Source: Mycobacterium sp. DL99
GTDB taxonomy: Bacteria; Actinomycetota; Actinomycetes; Mycobacteriales; Mycobacteriaceae
Direction: 5' to 3'
Length of the DNA: 64,000 bases
Assembly: GCF_004762045.1 (NCBI RefSeq)
Contig: NZ_SJOM01000007.1
Span: 3,483,906 to 3,547,905, forward strand
Shown here: piece after piece, positions 8,888 to 17,922 of the stretch
Numbering within the stretch: the stretch's first letter is position 1
Layout: each line of letters starts with the position of its first letter
The notes under the pieces: model-generated
What the model was told of the DNA's origin: nothing
Databases searched by the model: none
Seen by the model: the letters and a program-made list of their open reading frames with translations, nothing else
Translations under genes and position numbers: made by a program

Positions 8888-10375
8888 TCAGAGGAGGGTC
8901 GCGCTGCCGTCGGCGTGAACCTGCACCTTCGCGCCGGCGATGTCCTCGGACATGGTCGCCGCGGCCTGTGACTCGTCGACGATCCGGGCCAGTGTGCGAC
9001 CGTCCTCCGGGGTGCGCACCGCCAGGAACGCCCGCTCCGCGGTGCCGTCGCGACCGACCGGCGTGGTCCAGGATTCCACGGTGCCGGTGCCCGCGAATTC
9101 CACCTGCAGCTGACGTGTGGGCTCGGCGTCCACCTCGGATTGCACGTCCTGCCAACGGAATTCATGAGTCGGCGGCTCGGTGCCGTATACACCGAAACTG
9201 TGCTTGGTGAGGTAACCGCCGTTGGCGGTGATCAGCCCCCGGGTCCCGGGATTGGCCACGAGCCGCTCGGCCATGGTGGCGATCGAATGGGACACGTAGT
9301 TGTTCCACGGCCCGCCCGCGAACGTCAGCCCGCCGGTCACCGTCAATGGCCGCGACGGATCGGCCAGAGGCAGACCGATTTCGGCCGCCGCCACCTGCAC
9401 CGCCGACGGGAAGCAGGAGTACACGTCGACGAAGTCGACCTCGTCAACTCCCACACCGGCCAGTTCCAGAACCCGGCTACCGGCGATCCGGATCGCCGGC
9501 GACCGGTAGAGCTCGGCCCGCTCACCGATCGCATAGGTGTCGTGCGAATCTGTCCCGGCATACGGGAAAACCCAACGGTCGGTGGGGATCTGAAGATAGG
9601 TCGCCTTCTCGACTGTGGTCAGGATCAGCACCGCGCCCTGGTCCACCATGTTGTTGGAGTTCATCAGCTTCGTGTAGGGCCAGCTGATCATCCGGTTGTC
9701 CGGGCCCGGCTGCCAGATCTGCTCGGCGGGCACGGCTTCCCGGCTCCAGGCATGCGGATTGCCCGCCGCCACGGCACTGAACTGTGACCACAACTCGCCG
9801 ATCCGCCTGCGGTGCTCCTCACTGGTCTCGCCGGCCGCGATCCGCAGCGCCTGCTCGAACATCGGGTACACGTAGGCCGGGCGGTCCAGCTTGATCCGGA
9901 TCTCGGCCTCACCGGCCATCGGCACACCTTCATGCGCACCCGGGGCCTCCGGCACGGATTCGTCTTGGCGCGTCCAGTCCGGTTTGGCCCCGGCCGCGCG
10001 CAGCCGACTGCGGGTACGCCACGTCTCGGCGCCGGCGATCAGCACCACCTCGGCCCGGCCGCCCTGCAGATCCAGGCAGGCTTCGTTCACCAGTGTCTGC
10101 GGTACGTTTCCGCCCACCCCGGTGTAGCGCGTGGCGGCCTTGTCAGCCCGGATGCGCTGGGCCAACAGCAAACCCGGATCGCGGTAGTGCCAGGACAGCA
10201 GATTGACGATCCGTACCGAGTCGACCGCTTCCAGAACCCGCGGGTCGGCGGCGGCCCGGGCCGCCTCCACCATGAGATCGACCGGCTCGACGTCCGGCTT
10301 CTCCTCCCGCTGGTTGACCTGGCCGTAGCCCACCAGTACCGGGGTTCGCGGGTCGAGAGTCCTGGGCAGGGTCAT
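8888..10375 (-). CDS. Thiolase-like protein type 1 (acetyl-CoA acetyltransferase family)
   Basis: A 495-residue thiolase-fold protein starting MTLPRTLDPRTPVLVGYG at 10375; the frame is open farther upstream but overlaps the preceding gene. The candidate nucleophile cysteine is in NEACLDLQGG, the second half has VDFVDVYSCFPSAV and GGLTFAGGPWNNY, and the glycine loop region is ITANGGYLTKHSFGVYG. The last 90 or so residues form the extra C-terminal domain of type 1 thiolase-like proteins (TLP1). Mycobacterial TLP1 proteins are thought not to act as ordinary thiolases. It begins 10 nt after the aldehyde dehydrogenase stop codon, so the two are in one operon, which hints at degradation of an aldehyde or side-chain substrate. 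Confidence 0.8.
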   Translation of the reverse strand: MTLPRTLDPRTPVLVGYGQVNQREEKPDVEPVDLMVEAARAAADPRVLEAVDSVRIVNLLSWHYRDPGLLLAQRIRADKAATRYTGVGGNVPQTLVNEACLDLQGGRAEVVLIAGAETWRTRSRLRAAGAKPDWTRQDESVPEAPGAHEGVPMAGEAEIRIKLDRPAYVYPMFEQALRIAAGETSEEHRRRIGELWSQFSAVAAGNPHAWSREAVPAEQIWQPGPDNRMISWPYTKLMNSNNMVDQGAVLILTTVEKATYLQIPTDRWVFPYAGTDSHDTYAIGERAELYRSPAIRIAGSRVLELAGVGVDEVDFVDVYSCFPSAVQVAAAEIGLPLADPSRPLTVTGGLTFAGGPWNNYVSHSIATMAERLVANPGTRGLITANGGYLTKHSFGVYGTEPPTHEFRWQDVQSEVDAEPTRQLQVEFAGTGTVESWTTPVGRDGTAERAFLAVRTPEDGRTLARIVDESQAAATMSEDIAGAKVQVHADGSATLL

Positions 10376-10385
10376 GCCCACGAAC

Positions 10386-11828
10386 CTAGCCGACGCGGTA
10401 GATGGACTTGAGGATCTGGTAGGCGGCCAAACCCTCGGGTCCCAATTCGCGCCCCATGCCACTGGATTTCACGCCGCCGAACGGCGCGCCCATGTCCAGT
10501 TGATAGTCGTTGATCCCGATGGTGCCGGTGTGTACCGCCCTGGCGATGTTCGTGGCCCGCTCCACGTCCGTGGACCACACGCTGCCGCCGAGACCGAACT
10601 CGCTGTCGTTGGCGATGGCCACCGCATCGTCGTCGCCGTCGTACGGGATGACCGTCAGCACCGGCCCGAAGATCTCCTCCTGCGCGATCCGCGCCGAGTT
10701 GTCCACCTCGGCGAACACGGTCGGCGAGACGAACCAGCCGCGCGGTTGATCGGCGGGAACCGACCCGCCCGCCACCAGCTTGGCTCCCTCACCCAGTCCC
10801 ACCTCGATGTAGTCCAGCACCCGCCGTCGCTGCCGGGCGCTGACCAGCGGCCCGACCTCGGTCGCGGTGTCCAACGGATCGCCCACCTGCAACCCGTCGG
10901 CCAGAGCCGCCACCGCCTCGACCACCTCGTCATATCGCGAACGAGGGGCCAGCACGCGCGAATTGAGATGACAGGTTTGGCCGTTGTTGACGAACGACGC
11001 GCTGCGTAGCCCGCGGATCGTCGCGTCCAGGTCGGCATCGTCGAGCACGATCGCCGCCGACTTCCCGCCGAGCTCCAGGGTGACCGGACGCATCAGCCGC
11101 CCGCACACCTCGGCGATCTTGCGCCCGGCCGCCGTCGACCCGGTGAAGGCGACCTTGTCGATCCCGGGATGCGACACCAGATGCGCCCCGGCATCGGGTC
11201 CACCGGCCAGCACGTTCAACACCCCCGGCGGCAGTCCGGCCTCGGTCGCCGCGTCCCCGAAAACCAGTGCGTCCAGGGCTGTTTCCGGTGCTGCTTTGAG
11301 TACCACGGTGCAGCCCGCGGCCAGTGCGGGCGCAAACTTCATCGCGGCCAGCGCCTGCGGGTAGTTCCACGGGATGACCGCCGCGACCACGCCGACCGGT
11401 TCACGCCGCACGATTGTGTGGCCGATCATGCTCGGCCGGGTTTCCTCGACGCCGGTCTCCACGATCAGCGCGGCGTAGTAGCGCAGCAGCGCCGCGGGAA
11501 ATGCGCCGTTTGCCCCGCGCGACAGGGCGAGCGGCATCCCGTTCTCCCGGCTGCACAGTTCCCTGGTGCTGTTCGCCCGGGACTGCAGCGCGTCGGCGAA
11601 CCGGATCAGTACCGCGGCACGCTCGGCCAGCGGAACCTCCCGCCAGCCGGGCAATGCGGCGCGGGCCGCAGCGACCGCCCGGTCGACCTCGGATTCATTT
11701 GCTGCACAGCCTGATCCGAGGGGTTCGCCGGTGCCGGCCTCGATCACCGGCTCGGCCCGCTCGGCAGTACGGAACGCACCGTCAATGAACAACTGGGCGG
11801 GCTCGCCCGGAGCGGGAACGCGATCCAT
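10386..11828 (-). CDS. Aldehyde dehydrogenase, NAD(P)-dependent
   Basis: A 480-residue aldehyde dehydrogenase. The NAD-binding motif IPWNYP, the catalytic glutamate region LELGGKSA, and the nucleophile cysteine in NNGQTCHLNSR are present, and the C-terminal EEIFGPVLTV and GGVKSSGMGRELG blocks are intact. The ATG at 11828 is chosen because GGAGCCC lies just upstream and homology starts there. It oxidises an aldehyde to an acid; the substrate is not predictable from sequence. It is followed at 10 nt by the thiolase-like gene and is divergent from the phosphoketolase gene, with 150 bp between them for promoters. Confidence 0.9.
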   Translation of the reverse strand: MDRVPAPGEPAQLFIDGAFRTAERAEPVIEAGTGEPLGSGCAANESEVDRAVAAARAALPGWREVPLAERAAVLIRFADALQSRANSTRELCSRENGMPLALSRGANGAFPAALLRYYAALIVETGVEETRPSMIGHTIVRREPVGVVAAVIPWNYPQALAAMKFAPALAAGCTVVLKAAPETALDALVFGDAATEAGLPPGVLNVLAGGPDAGAHLVSHPGIDKVAFTGSTAAGRKIAEVCGRLMRPVTLELGGKSAAIVLDDADLDATIRGLRSASFVNNGQTCHLNSRVLAPRSRYDEVVEAVAALADGLQVGDPLDTATEVGPLVSARQRRRVLDYIEVGLGEGAKLVAGGSVPADQPRGWFVSPTVFAEVDNSARIAQEEIFGPVLTVIPYDGDDDAVAIANDSEFGLGGSVWSTDVERATNIARAVHTGTIGINDYQLDMGAPFGGVKSSGMGRELGPEGLAAYQILKSIYRVG

Positions 11829-11978
11829 GATGGGCTCCGATCTGCGTGAGTTCTCAGGCTGTGAATAGCACATCGGGCCGGGTGCGGCGGGGTATTTCGC
11901 GCGGCGTTGGTTGACCCGTACGAAATCAGGTACCCGGATCGTGGGCGCCATTCACCGACACCCGCCACTATGGAGAAC

Positions 11979-14348
11979 ATGAGCGACGCGACCCTCTCAC
12001 CGGCACTGACCGACACAGAACTCGAGCAGCTCAACGCCTACTGGCGGGCGGCCAACTATTTGTCCGTCGGCCAGATCTATCTTCTGGACAACCCGTTGCT
12101 CCACGAGCGGCTGGCCGCGGAGCACGTCAAACCGCGGCTGCTGGGCCACTGGGGCACCACTCCGGGTTTGAACCTGCTGTACGCGCACCTCAACCGGATC
12201 ATCCGTGAGCGCGACGCGAACGTCATCTACGTGACCGGGCCCGGTCATGGTGGTCCGGGCCTGGTGGCCAACGCTTATCTCGAAGGCACCTACAGCGAGG
12301 TCTACACCGGTATCGGGCAGGACACCGATGGCCTGCGGAAACTGTTCCGCCAGTTCTCGTTTCCCGGCGGGATTCCCAGCCACGTGGCCGCCGAGACACC
12401 CGGCTCCATCCACGAGGGCGGCGAACTCGGGTACGCACTGGTGCACGCCTACGGCGCCGCGTTCGACAATCCGGACCTCGTGGTGGCCTGCGTCGTCGGC
12501 GACGGTGAGGCCGAGACCGGCCCGCTGGCCGCCAGCTGGCATTCGAACAAGTTCCTCAACCCCGTCGTCGACGGTGCGGTGCTGCCGATCCTGCACCTCA
12601 ACGGCTACAAGATCGCCAATCCCACAGTGCTGTCCCGCATTCCGGCCGAGGAACTCGAATCGCTGTTCTACGGCTACGGCTATCGCCCCATCACCGTGGC
12701 CGGGGACGACCCGGCCATTGTGCACCAGGAGCTGGCCGCGGCCATGGACGAAGCGTTCGACGAGATCGCGGCGATCCAGCGCGCGGCCCGCCTCGACGAC
12801 GAGCCGGGCCGTCCGCTGTGGCCGATGATCATCCTGCGCACTCCCAAGGGCTGGACCGGCCCCCACGAGGTGGACGGGAAACTGGTCGAGGGCACCTGGC
12901 GCGCACACCAGGTGCCGCTTTCCGAGACCCGGACCAACCCGTCGCACATGGCGCAGCTGGAGACGTGGCTGCGCAGCTACCGTCCCGAGGAGTTGTTCGA
13001 CGCAGACGGGGCGCTGCGGCCCGATCTGCGGGCCCTGGCACCCTCGGGCACCCGGCGGATGAGCGCCAACCCGCATGCCAACGGCGGACTGCTGTTGCGT
13101 GACCTCGACCTGCCGGACTTCACCGACTACGCGGTCACCGTCGAGAGCCCGGCCACCGGGACGGCCGAAGCCACCCGGGTGCTCGGCACGTTCCTGCGTG
13201 ATGTGATCGCCGACAATCCGGACCGCTTCCGGCTGATGGGTCCGGACGAAACCGCCTCGAACCGTCTGGCCGCGGTGTTCGAGGCGACCGACAAGGCCTG
13301 GGAGGGCGAGATCCTGCCCGTCGACGAGAACCTGGCCCCCGATGGCCGGGTGATGGAAGTGCTCTCTGAGCATCTGTGCCAGGGCTGGCTGGAGGGATAT
13401 CTGCTGACCGGACGCCACGGGTTGTTCAACTGCTACGAAGCCTTCGTCCACATCGTCGACTCCATGCTCAACCAGCACGCCAAGTGGTTGTTCAGTAGCT
13501 CGCATCTGACCTGGCGCCAGCCGATCGCGTCGCTGAACTATCTGCTGACCTCCCATGTCTGGCGCCAGGACCACAACGGTGCCTCGCATCAGGATCCGGG
13601 CTTCATCGACCACGTCGCCAACAAGCGTCCCGAGGTGGTGCGCGTCTACCTGCCGCCGGACGCCAACACCCTGCTGTCGGTCGCGGACCACTGCCTGCGC
13701 AGCCGTCAGTACGTGAACGTCATCGTGGCCGGAAAACAACCGGCCCTGACATACCTGGCGATGGACGAGGCGGTCGCGCACTGCACCCGCGGGCTCGGGA
13801 TCTGGGAGTGGGCCGGCAATACGACCGGGGAACCCGACGTGGTGCTGGCCTGCGCCGGGGACATCCCGACGCTGGAGACGCTGGCCGCCGCCGACATCCT
13901 GCGCCGCCGACTCCCCGAGGTGAGAGTCCGGGTGGTCAACGTCGTCGACATCATGCGCTTGCAACCCGAGTCCGAGCATCCGCACGGGCTGTCCGAGCGC
14001 GAGTTCGACTCGATCTTCACCACGGACAAGCCCATCATCTTCGCCTATCACGGCTACCCCTGGCTGATTCACCGGCTGGCCTACCGGCACACCAACCACG
14101 CCCAGCTACACGTGCGGGGGTTCAAGGAGCGGGGCACGACAACGACGCCGTTCGACATGGTGATGCTCAACGACCTCGACCGGTTCCACTTGGTCATGGA
14201 TGTGATCGACCGAGTCGAGGGGCTCGCGGTCAGCGCCGCGGGGCTCCGTCAGGAGATGGTCGACGCGCGACTCGCCGCCCGGCGCTACACCCGGGAACAC
14301 GGCGAGGACGATCCGGCGATTTCCCAGTGGACGTGGAATGCGGTGTGA
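11979..14348 (+). CDS. xfp: Xylulose-5-phosphate/fructose-6-phosphate phosphoketolase
   Basis: A 789-residue thiamine-diphosphate enzyme that splits xylulose 5-phosphate (and usually fructose 6-phosphate) with phosphate into acetyl phosphate and an aldose phosphate. Hallmarks are GHWGTTPGLNLLYAHLNR, GPGHGGPGLVANAYLEG, the diphosphate-binding GDGEAETGPLAASWHSNKF and the C-terminal RGYKERGTTTTPFDM-like block (here RGFKERGTTTTPFDM). Length is normal. The ATG at 11979 follows GGAG; an in-frame ATG at 11970 is the alternative. No acetate kinase or phosphotransacetylase is adjacent, so the fate of acetyl phosphate is not shown here. Confidence 0.93.
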   Translation: MSDATLSPALTDTELEQLNAYWRAANYLSVGQIYLLDNPLLHERLAAEHVKPRLLGHWGTTPGLNLLYAHLNRIIRERDANVIYVTGPGHGGPGLVANAYLEGTYSEVYTGIGQDTDGLRKLFRQFSFPGGIPSHVAAETPGSIHEGGELGYALVHAYGAAFDNPDLVVACVVGDGEAETGPLAASWHSNKFLNPVVDGAVLPILHLNGYKIANPTVLSRIPAEELESLFYGYGYRPITVAGDDPAIVHQELAAAMDEAFDEIAAIQRAARLDDEPGRPLWPMIILRTPKGWTGPHEVDGKLVEGTWRAHQVPLSETRTNPSHMAQLETWLRSYRPEELFDADGALRPDLRALAPSGTRRMSANPHANGGLLLRDLDLPDFTDYAVTVESPATGTAEATRVLGTFLRDVIADNPDRFRLMGPDETASNRLAAVFEATDKAWEGEILPVDENLAPDGRVMEVLSEHLCQGWLEGYLLTGRHGLFNCYEAFVHIVDSMLNQHAKWLFSSSHLTWRQPIASLNYLLTSHVWRQDHNGASHQDPGFIDHVANKRPEVVRVYLPPDANTLLSVADHCLRSRQYVNVIVAGKQPALTYLAMDEAVAHCTRGLGIWEWAGNTTGEPDVVLACAGDIPTLETLAAADILRRRLPEVRVRVVNVVDIMRLQPESEHPHGLSEREFDSIFTTDKPIIFAYHGYPWLIHRLAYRHTNHAQLHVRGFKERGTTTTPFDMVMLNDLDRFHLVMDVIDRVEGLAVSAAGLRQEMVDARLAARRYTREHGEDDPAISQWTWNAV

Positions 14349-14386
14349 CCTGGGTAATTGCGCCGCACCGGTACGATTGGCAAGTT

Positions 14387-15151
14387 ATGTCTGATCAGAG
14401 CGCCGTGGCCGCGCATCCCCATCCGCTGGTGGCCCAGCTCTCGGCATTGCACCATTTCCGGATCTACGCCGACATCGGCATCGTCGTCGTCATCCTCACG
14501 CTGACCAACCTCATCGCGCACTTCACCACCCCGTGGGCCAGCATCGCCACCGTCCCGGCGGCCGCGGTGGGCCTGCTGGTCCTGGTGCGGGCCCGCGGCC
14601 TGGGCTGGGCAGAGCTGGGGCTGGGCCGCGAACACTGGCGCTCCGGCGCCGGGTACGCCCTGGGTGCCGTCGCACTCGTGGTCTCGGTGATCGCGATCGG
14701 CGCGGCGCTGCCGTGGACCCGGCCGATGTTCATGAACGACAACTACGCGACCGTCTCGGGTGCGCTGCTCGCGTCGATGGTGATCATCCCGCTGCAGACC
14801 GTGATCCCCGAGGAGTTGGCGTTTCGCGGTGTGCTGCACGGAGCCCTGAACCGGGCCTGGGGTTTTCGCGGCGTCGCCGCCGGTGGTTCGCTGTTGTTCG
14901 GCCTGTGGCACATCGCCAGTTCGCTCGGGCTGACGAGTGAGAACGTCGGCTTCACGCGACTGTTCGGTGGCGGCGTGTTCGGCATGCTCGCCGGTGTGGT
15001 GCTGGCCGTGGTGGCCACCGGCATCGCCGGTTTCGTGTTCACCTGGCTGCGGCGGCGCAGCGGCAGCCTGATCGCCCCGATCGCCCTGCACTGGTCACTC
15101 AACGGGGTGGGTGCACTGGCGGCCGCCCTGGTCTGGCATCTGTCGACCTAA
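14387..15151 (+). CDS. CPBP family intramembrane metalloprotease
   Basis: A 254-residue polytopic membrane protein with about seven helices. It carries the CPBP (Abi, Rce1-like) glutamic protease motifs: PEELAFRG (E142, E143, R147), FGLWH at about 171-175 and HWSLN near the C-terminus. Bacterial relatives take part in prenyl-protein-like processing, bacteriocin immunity or regulated proteolysis, but most are uncharacterised. The gene starts 38 nt after the phosphoketolase gene, so it may be cotranscribed. Its last bases lie in a short tandem duplication (see 15146-15194). Confidence 0.85.
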   Translation: MSDQSAVAAHPHPLVAQLSALHHFRIYADIGIVVVILTLTNLIAHFTTPWASIATVPAAAVGLLVLVRARGLGWAELGLGREHWRSGAGYALGAVALVVSVIAIGAALPWTRPMFMNDNYATVSGALLASMVIIPLQTVIPEELAFRGVLHGALNRAWGFRGVAAGGSLLFGLWHIASSLGLTSENVGFTRLFGGGVFGMLAGVVLAVVATGIAGFVFTWLRRRSGSLIAPIALHWSLNGVGALAAALVWHLST

Positions 15152-15194
15152 CTCGCGCCTCCGGCACGGGACCTAACTCGCGCCTCCGGCACGG
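15146..15194. repeat. 24-bp direct repeat spanning the gene ends
   Basis: Two identical 24-bp copies (15146-15169 and 15171-15194) separated by one base. Copy 1 contains the TAA of the CPBP protease gene; copy 2 contains the stop codon of the convergent CGNR gene, and the same stop triplet is also present in copy 1. The arrangement looks like a recent local duplication that moved neither reading frame beyond its stop. Confidence 0.85.
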
Positions 15195-15757
15195 CGACGC
15201 GCCCGGAACTCACGGTTCTTCAGCTTGTTCCCACACTCGGACATCACGCACCAGGTACCGCCATGGTTGCGGGACCGGTCGTAGAACGCCCACGTGCATT
15301 CATCGTTCGCACACGCCTTGAGCCGTGCCCACGTCCCGTCCTGCTGCGCGTCGCGCATCACCAGCAGCAGCTCCAGCAGGCGCTCACCCACGCCCTCTCC
15401 TGCGGCTGACAACCGCACCTGCCCGTCGGGGTTCACGTCGACCTTTGCGGTGGACGCGTCGGTGAGCGACTGCAGCACAGCGAGCTGACCGGCATCCGGC
15501 GGCGGACCGCCGGTGTTGTGAATCAGCAGCGCGCGCAGTGCTTCGCGCACCCGGCGCACCAGGTCCAGTTCGGCTGCGGTCAGGCTCGCCCCTACGGCGA
15601 GCAACCCGTTGGCCGCCAGCCAGGGCGCCGCGTCGTCGGGATCTGCGAGGCGGTCGATTCCCGCAGGTAACTCGATCGTGTTGACCAGGGCCTGAATCCG
15701 GGCCAGCGGTCCGGGCGCGGGTTTGGTCTCGGAGTCACCGGCCCACGTCGTCGTCAT
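15173..15757 (-). CDS. CGNR zinc-finger (ABATE domain) regulator
   Basis: A 194-residue protein with an N-terminal ABATE domain (stress-sensing-like, residues about 20-130) and a C-terminal CGNR zinc finger. The finger has the expected cysteines in LKACANDECTWAFYD and WCVMSECGNK, and RSRNHGGTWC between them. The name-giving CGNR motif reads CGNK here. Proteins of this type are putative DNA-binding regulators. The gene is divergent from the unknown gene at 15876, with 118 bp between starts that includes the 10-bp palindrome TGACTAGTCA at 15793-15802, a possible operator. Confidence 0.8.
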   Translation of the reverse strand: MTTTWAGDSETKPAPGPLARIQALVNTIELPAGIDRLADPDDAAPWLAANGLLAVGASLTAAELDLVRRVREALRALLIHNTGGPPPDAGQLAVLQSLTDASTAKVDVNPDGQVRLSAAGEGVGERLLELLLVMRDAQQDGTWARLKACANDECTWAFYDRSRNHGGTWCVMSECGNKLKNREFRARRRAGGAS

Positions 15758-15875
15758 CGCTCCAGCGTACCGCCGTGACCACTAAATTGGTTTGACTAGT
15801 CATTCATGACCAGCGTACGGTAATAGATAGTCACGATCTCCGGACTGGGCATACGGAAAAATACGAGGTATCGCC

Positions 15876-16349
15876 GTGAACGACAACCGAATTTCTGCGA
15901 CACCCGCGACCTCAGTCCGCCGTGCAGCCATCCCCTGCCGTGCCTCGATCCGCGCCCGCCTGACCGCACGCATCCGGTCGGGTCGCCTCGACGCCATGCT
16001 TGCCGTCGGCGCGCCGATCACCCCGGGCAGCGCGATCGCCGCGCGCGCGGCCCGGCTGACGTCGGCCTCCGAGCGCGAGGCGATCGCCCGCGTACTGCGC
16101 CGCTGCGTGCGTGAGGCCGCCAACGACACCATCTTGTGGTCGTCGCGAATCCCGTTACACCGGAAGAACATTGCCGCAGCGGAGATGATGATCGACGCGA
16201 TCACCCTGCGGCTGCACTCACCTGCGCCGGTGGACGCGCGCGGCATGGCCCGGCTCAGCCGGGTGATCAATGACGGACTCGGACCGATGTACGCGTTCGG
16301 CCACGGTGACCTGAACGGCAGATTGGGCGCTGCGCTGGCCGCGCTCTGA
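15876..16349 (+). CDS. Conserved hypothetical protein
   Basis: A 157-residue protein starting at GTG, strongly basic in the first 40 residues (many Arg) and mostly helical after that. It has no signal peptide or membrane segment. I recognise no domain. The C-terminal half (SRVINDGLGPMYAFGHGDLNGRLGAAL) is glycine-rich. It ends two bases before the stop of the convergent alcohol dehydrogenase gene. The gene marks the edge between variable content on the left and the conserved mycobacterial backbone on the right. Codon use and G+C at third positions look native. Confidence 0.6.
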   Translation: MNDNRISATPATSVRRAAIPCRASIRARLTARIRSGRLDAMLAVGAPITPGSAIAARAARLTSASEREAIARVLRRCVREAANDTILWSSRIPLHRKNIAAAEMMIDAITLRLHSPAPVDARGMARLSRVINDGLGPMYAFGHGDLNGRLGAALAAL

Positions 16350-16350
16350 A

Positions 16351-17376
16351 CTACACCCGCAGCACCGCAGCACCCGCGACATGGCCGGCGCTCAGATCGG
16401 CCAGCGCCTCGTCCGCACGGTCCAGGCCGTACACGGGAGTACTGACCGCCATCCGGTGGCCACCGGCGAACGCCAGGAATTCTCGGGCGTCGGCACGGGT
16501 GTTGGCGGTGACCGAGCGGATCTCGCGTTCCTGGAACAGGTGCCGTTGATAGTTCAAGGTCGGGATGTCGCTGAGGTGGATGCCCGCGATCGCCAGCACG
16601 CCCCCACGGTCCAGTGCCGCCAGAGCGGGCAGCACCAGATCCCCCACGGGAGCGAACAGGATCGCCGCATCCAATGGCTCAGGCGGCATGTCGGCGCTGC
16701 CCTGCACCGACGACGCACCCAGTGCCAGCGCGAGTTCGCGGGCGCGCTCGCCACGGGTCATCACATGCACGCGGGCCCCCTGCGCCAACGCCACCTGAGC
16801 GGTCAGGTGCGCACTACCGCCGAAGCCGTAGATACCCAGCCGCCCACCCTGCGGTAGGTCGGTGCGCAACAGCGACCGATAGCCGATGATCCCAGCGCAC
16901 AACAACGGCGCCAGCTCGACATCGGAGTAACCGGTCGGCAGCCGGAGCGCGAATGCAGCCGGGACGGTGGTGAATTCGGCATAGCCGCCGTCAGCATCCC
17001 AGCCCGTGTACCGCGAAGACGGACAGAGATTCTCCCGACCACGCACACAGTAGGCACACCGCCCACACGTGTGGCGCAGCCAGGCCACGCCGACGCGATC
17101 ACCCGGCGCGAACCCGCCGCCGGCCTCGGGGCCGACCGCGATCACCTCACCGACAACTTCGTGCCCGGGTATCACCCGCGGCCGGTGCACGGCCAAATCC
17201 CCTTCCGCCACATGCAGATCCGTACGACACACCCCGCAGGCCAGGACCGCGACGAGCAGTTCGTCAGGCCCCGGTCGCGGGGTGGACACGTTAACCCGTT
17301 GCAGCGGACGTGAACTCACCGGACCCGGGCTGACGACCTGCCAGGCCGTCATGGTCCCAGCGGTTCCGGTCGGCAT
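16351..17376 (-). CDS. adhA: Zinc-dependent alcohol dehydrogenase (AdhA type)
   Basis: A 341-residue medium-chain dehydrogenase. The catalytic zinc ligands are in ACGVCRTDLH and GHEVVGEV; the structural zinc site is CGRCAYCVRGRENLC with four cysteines; the NAD(P)-binding loop is GIYGFGGSAH, a variant of GxGxxG. Length and position beside Apa and the small membrane protein match M. tuberculosis adhA (Rv1862), from memory. It interconverts alcohols and aldehydes; the physiological substrate is not known. The start at 17376 could instead be the ATG eight codons in. The preceding membrane protein gene ends 12 nt upstream in the same direction. Confidence 0.88.
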   Translation of the reverse strand: MPTGTAGTMTAWQVVSPGPVSSRPLQRVNVSTPRPGPDELLVAVLACGVCRTDLHVAEGDLAVHRPRVIPGHEVVGEVIAVGPEAGGGFAPGDRVGVAWLRHTCGRCAYCVRGRENLCPSSRYTGWDADGGYAEFTTVPAAFALRLPTGYSDVELAPLLCAGIIGYRSLLRTDLPQGGRLGIYGFGGSAHLTAQVALAQGARVHVMTRGERARELALALGASSVQGSADMPPEPLDAAILFAPVGDLVLPALAALDRGGVLAIAGIHLSDIPTLNYQRHLFQEREIRSVTANTRADAREFLAFAGGHRMAVSTPVYGLDRADEALADLSAGHVAGAAVLRV

Positions 17377-17388
17377 CAGCCGCTCCGG

Positions 17389-17691
17389 TCAGCTGCGCTT
17401 ACGTACCAATCCGACAAGCCAGAGCAGGATCACCGATCCGAGGATCGCGGTGAACAGGGTGAACCACCACCCGCCGCCGGCTGTGTTGAGGAAAAAGCTG
17501 AGTAGGAACCCGCCGATGAGCGCGCCGATCACACCGATGACGATGTTCATCAGAATGCCCTGGCCGCCGCCCTCGACGATCTTGCCGGCGATCCACCCGG
17601 CGATCGCGCCGATGATGATGTAGCCGATCCAGCCGACACTCGTCAGTGTGGAGGAACGCGCCAGGATTTCGGTAGCCGCCATTACGTCCAT
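17389..17691 (-). CDS. GlsB/YeaQ/YmgE family stress-response membrane protein
   Basis: A 100-residue protein with three membrane segments rich in glycine (GYIIIGAIAGWIAGKIVEG, then a GVIGALIGGFLLSFFL helix, then a C-terminal helix ending in RKRS). This is the transglycosylase-associated protein family of small stress-linked inner membrane proteins. The ATG at 17691 is preferred because AGGAG lies 7 nt upstream (17699-17703 on the complementary strand). It corresponds to Rv1861 by position. A hairpin with 8-bp arms sits at 17720-17739 in its leader. Confidence 0.85.
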   Translation of the reverse strand: MDVMAATEILARSSTLTSVGWIGYIIIGAIAGWIAGKIVEGGGQGILMNIVIGVIGALIGGFLLSFFLNTAGGGWWFTLFTAILGSVILLWLVGLVRKRS

Positions 17692-17877
17692 TGCAGGTCT
17701 CCTGCCTGTCACTGGCCATGCTCAGCGGGCTCGCTGAGCCTCACCCAAGGTGTACCTACCGAACGTAACGATTCGGTTGGCTGTTTGGGAACGATCAACG
17801 TTCACCTATGGGTTTCCCACGGCACAGACAGGTCACACCTGTGTGGGCAGACGAAAAATCACGTTGCTTAGAAATGC

Positions 17878-17909
17878 CTCACGCCGACCCTGAACAGGGC
17901 CGGCGTGAG
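17878..17909 (-). terminator. Terminator-like hairpin after apa
   Basis: Arms CTCACGCCG (17878-17886) and CGGCGTGAG (17901-17909) enclose a second 5-bp stem (CCCTG/CAGGG), giving a long GC-rich hairpin 14 bp downstream of the apa stop codon. On the transcribed strand a run of five T residues lies about 20 nt further on. It probably ends apa transcription before the GlsB-like gene. Confidence 0.7.
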
Positions 17910-17922
17910 CAATGAACGGATA

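Noticed and set aside
17720..17739. Hairpin with 8-bp arms before the GlsB-like gene, considered as a riboswitch
   Set aside because: Only one simple stem-loop; no conserved motif of a known riboswitch class.
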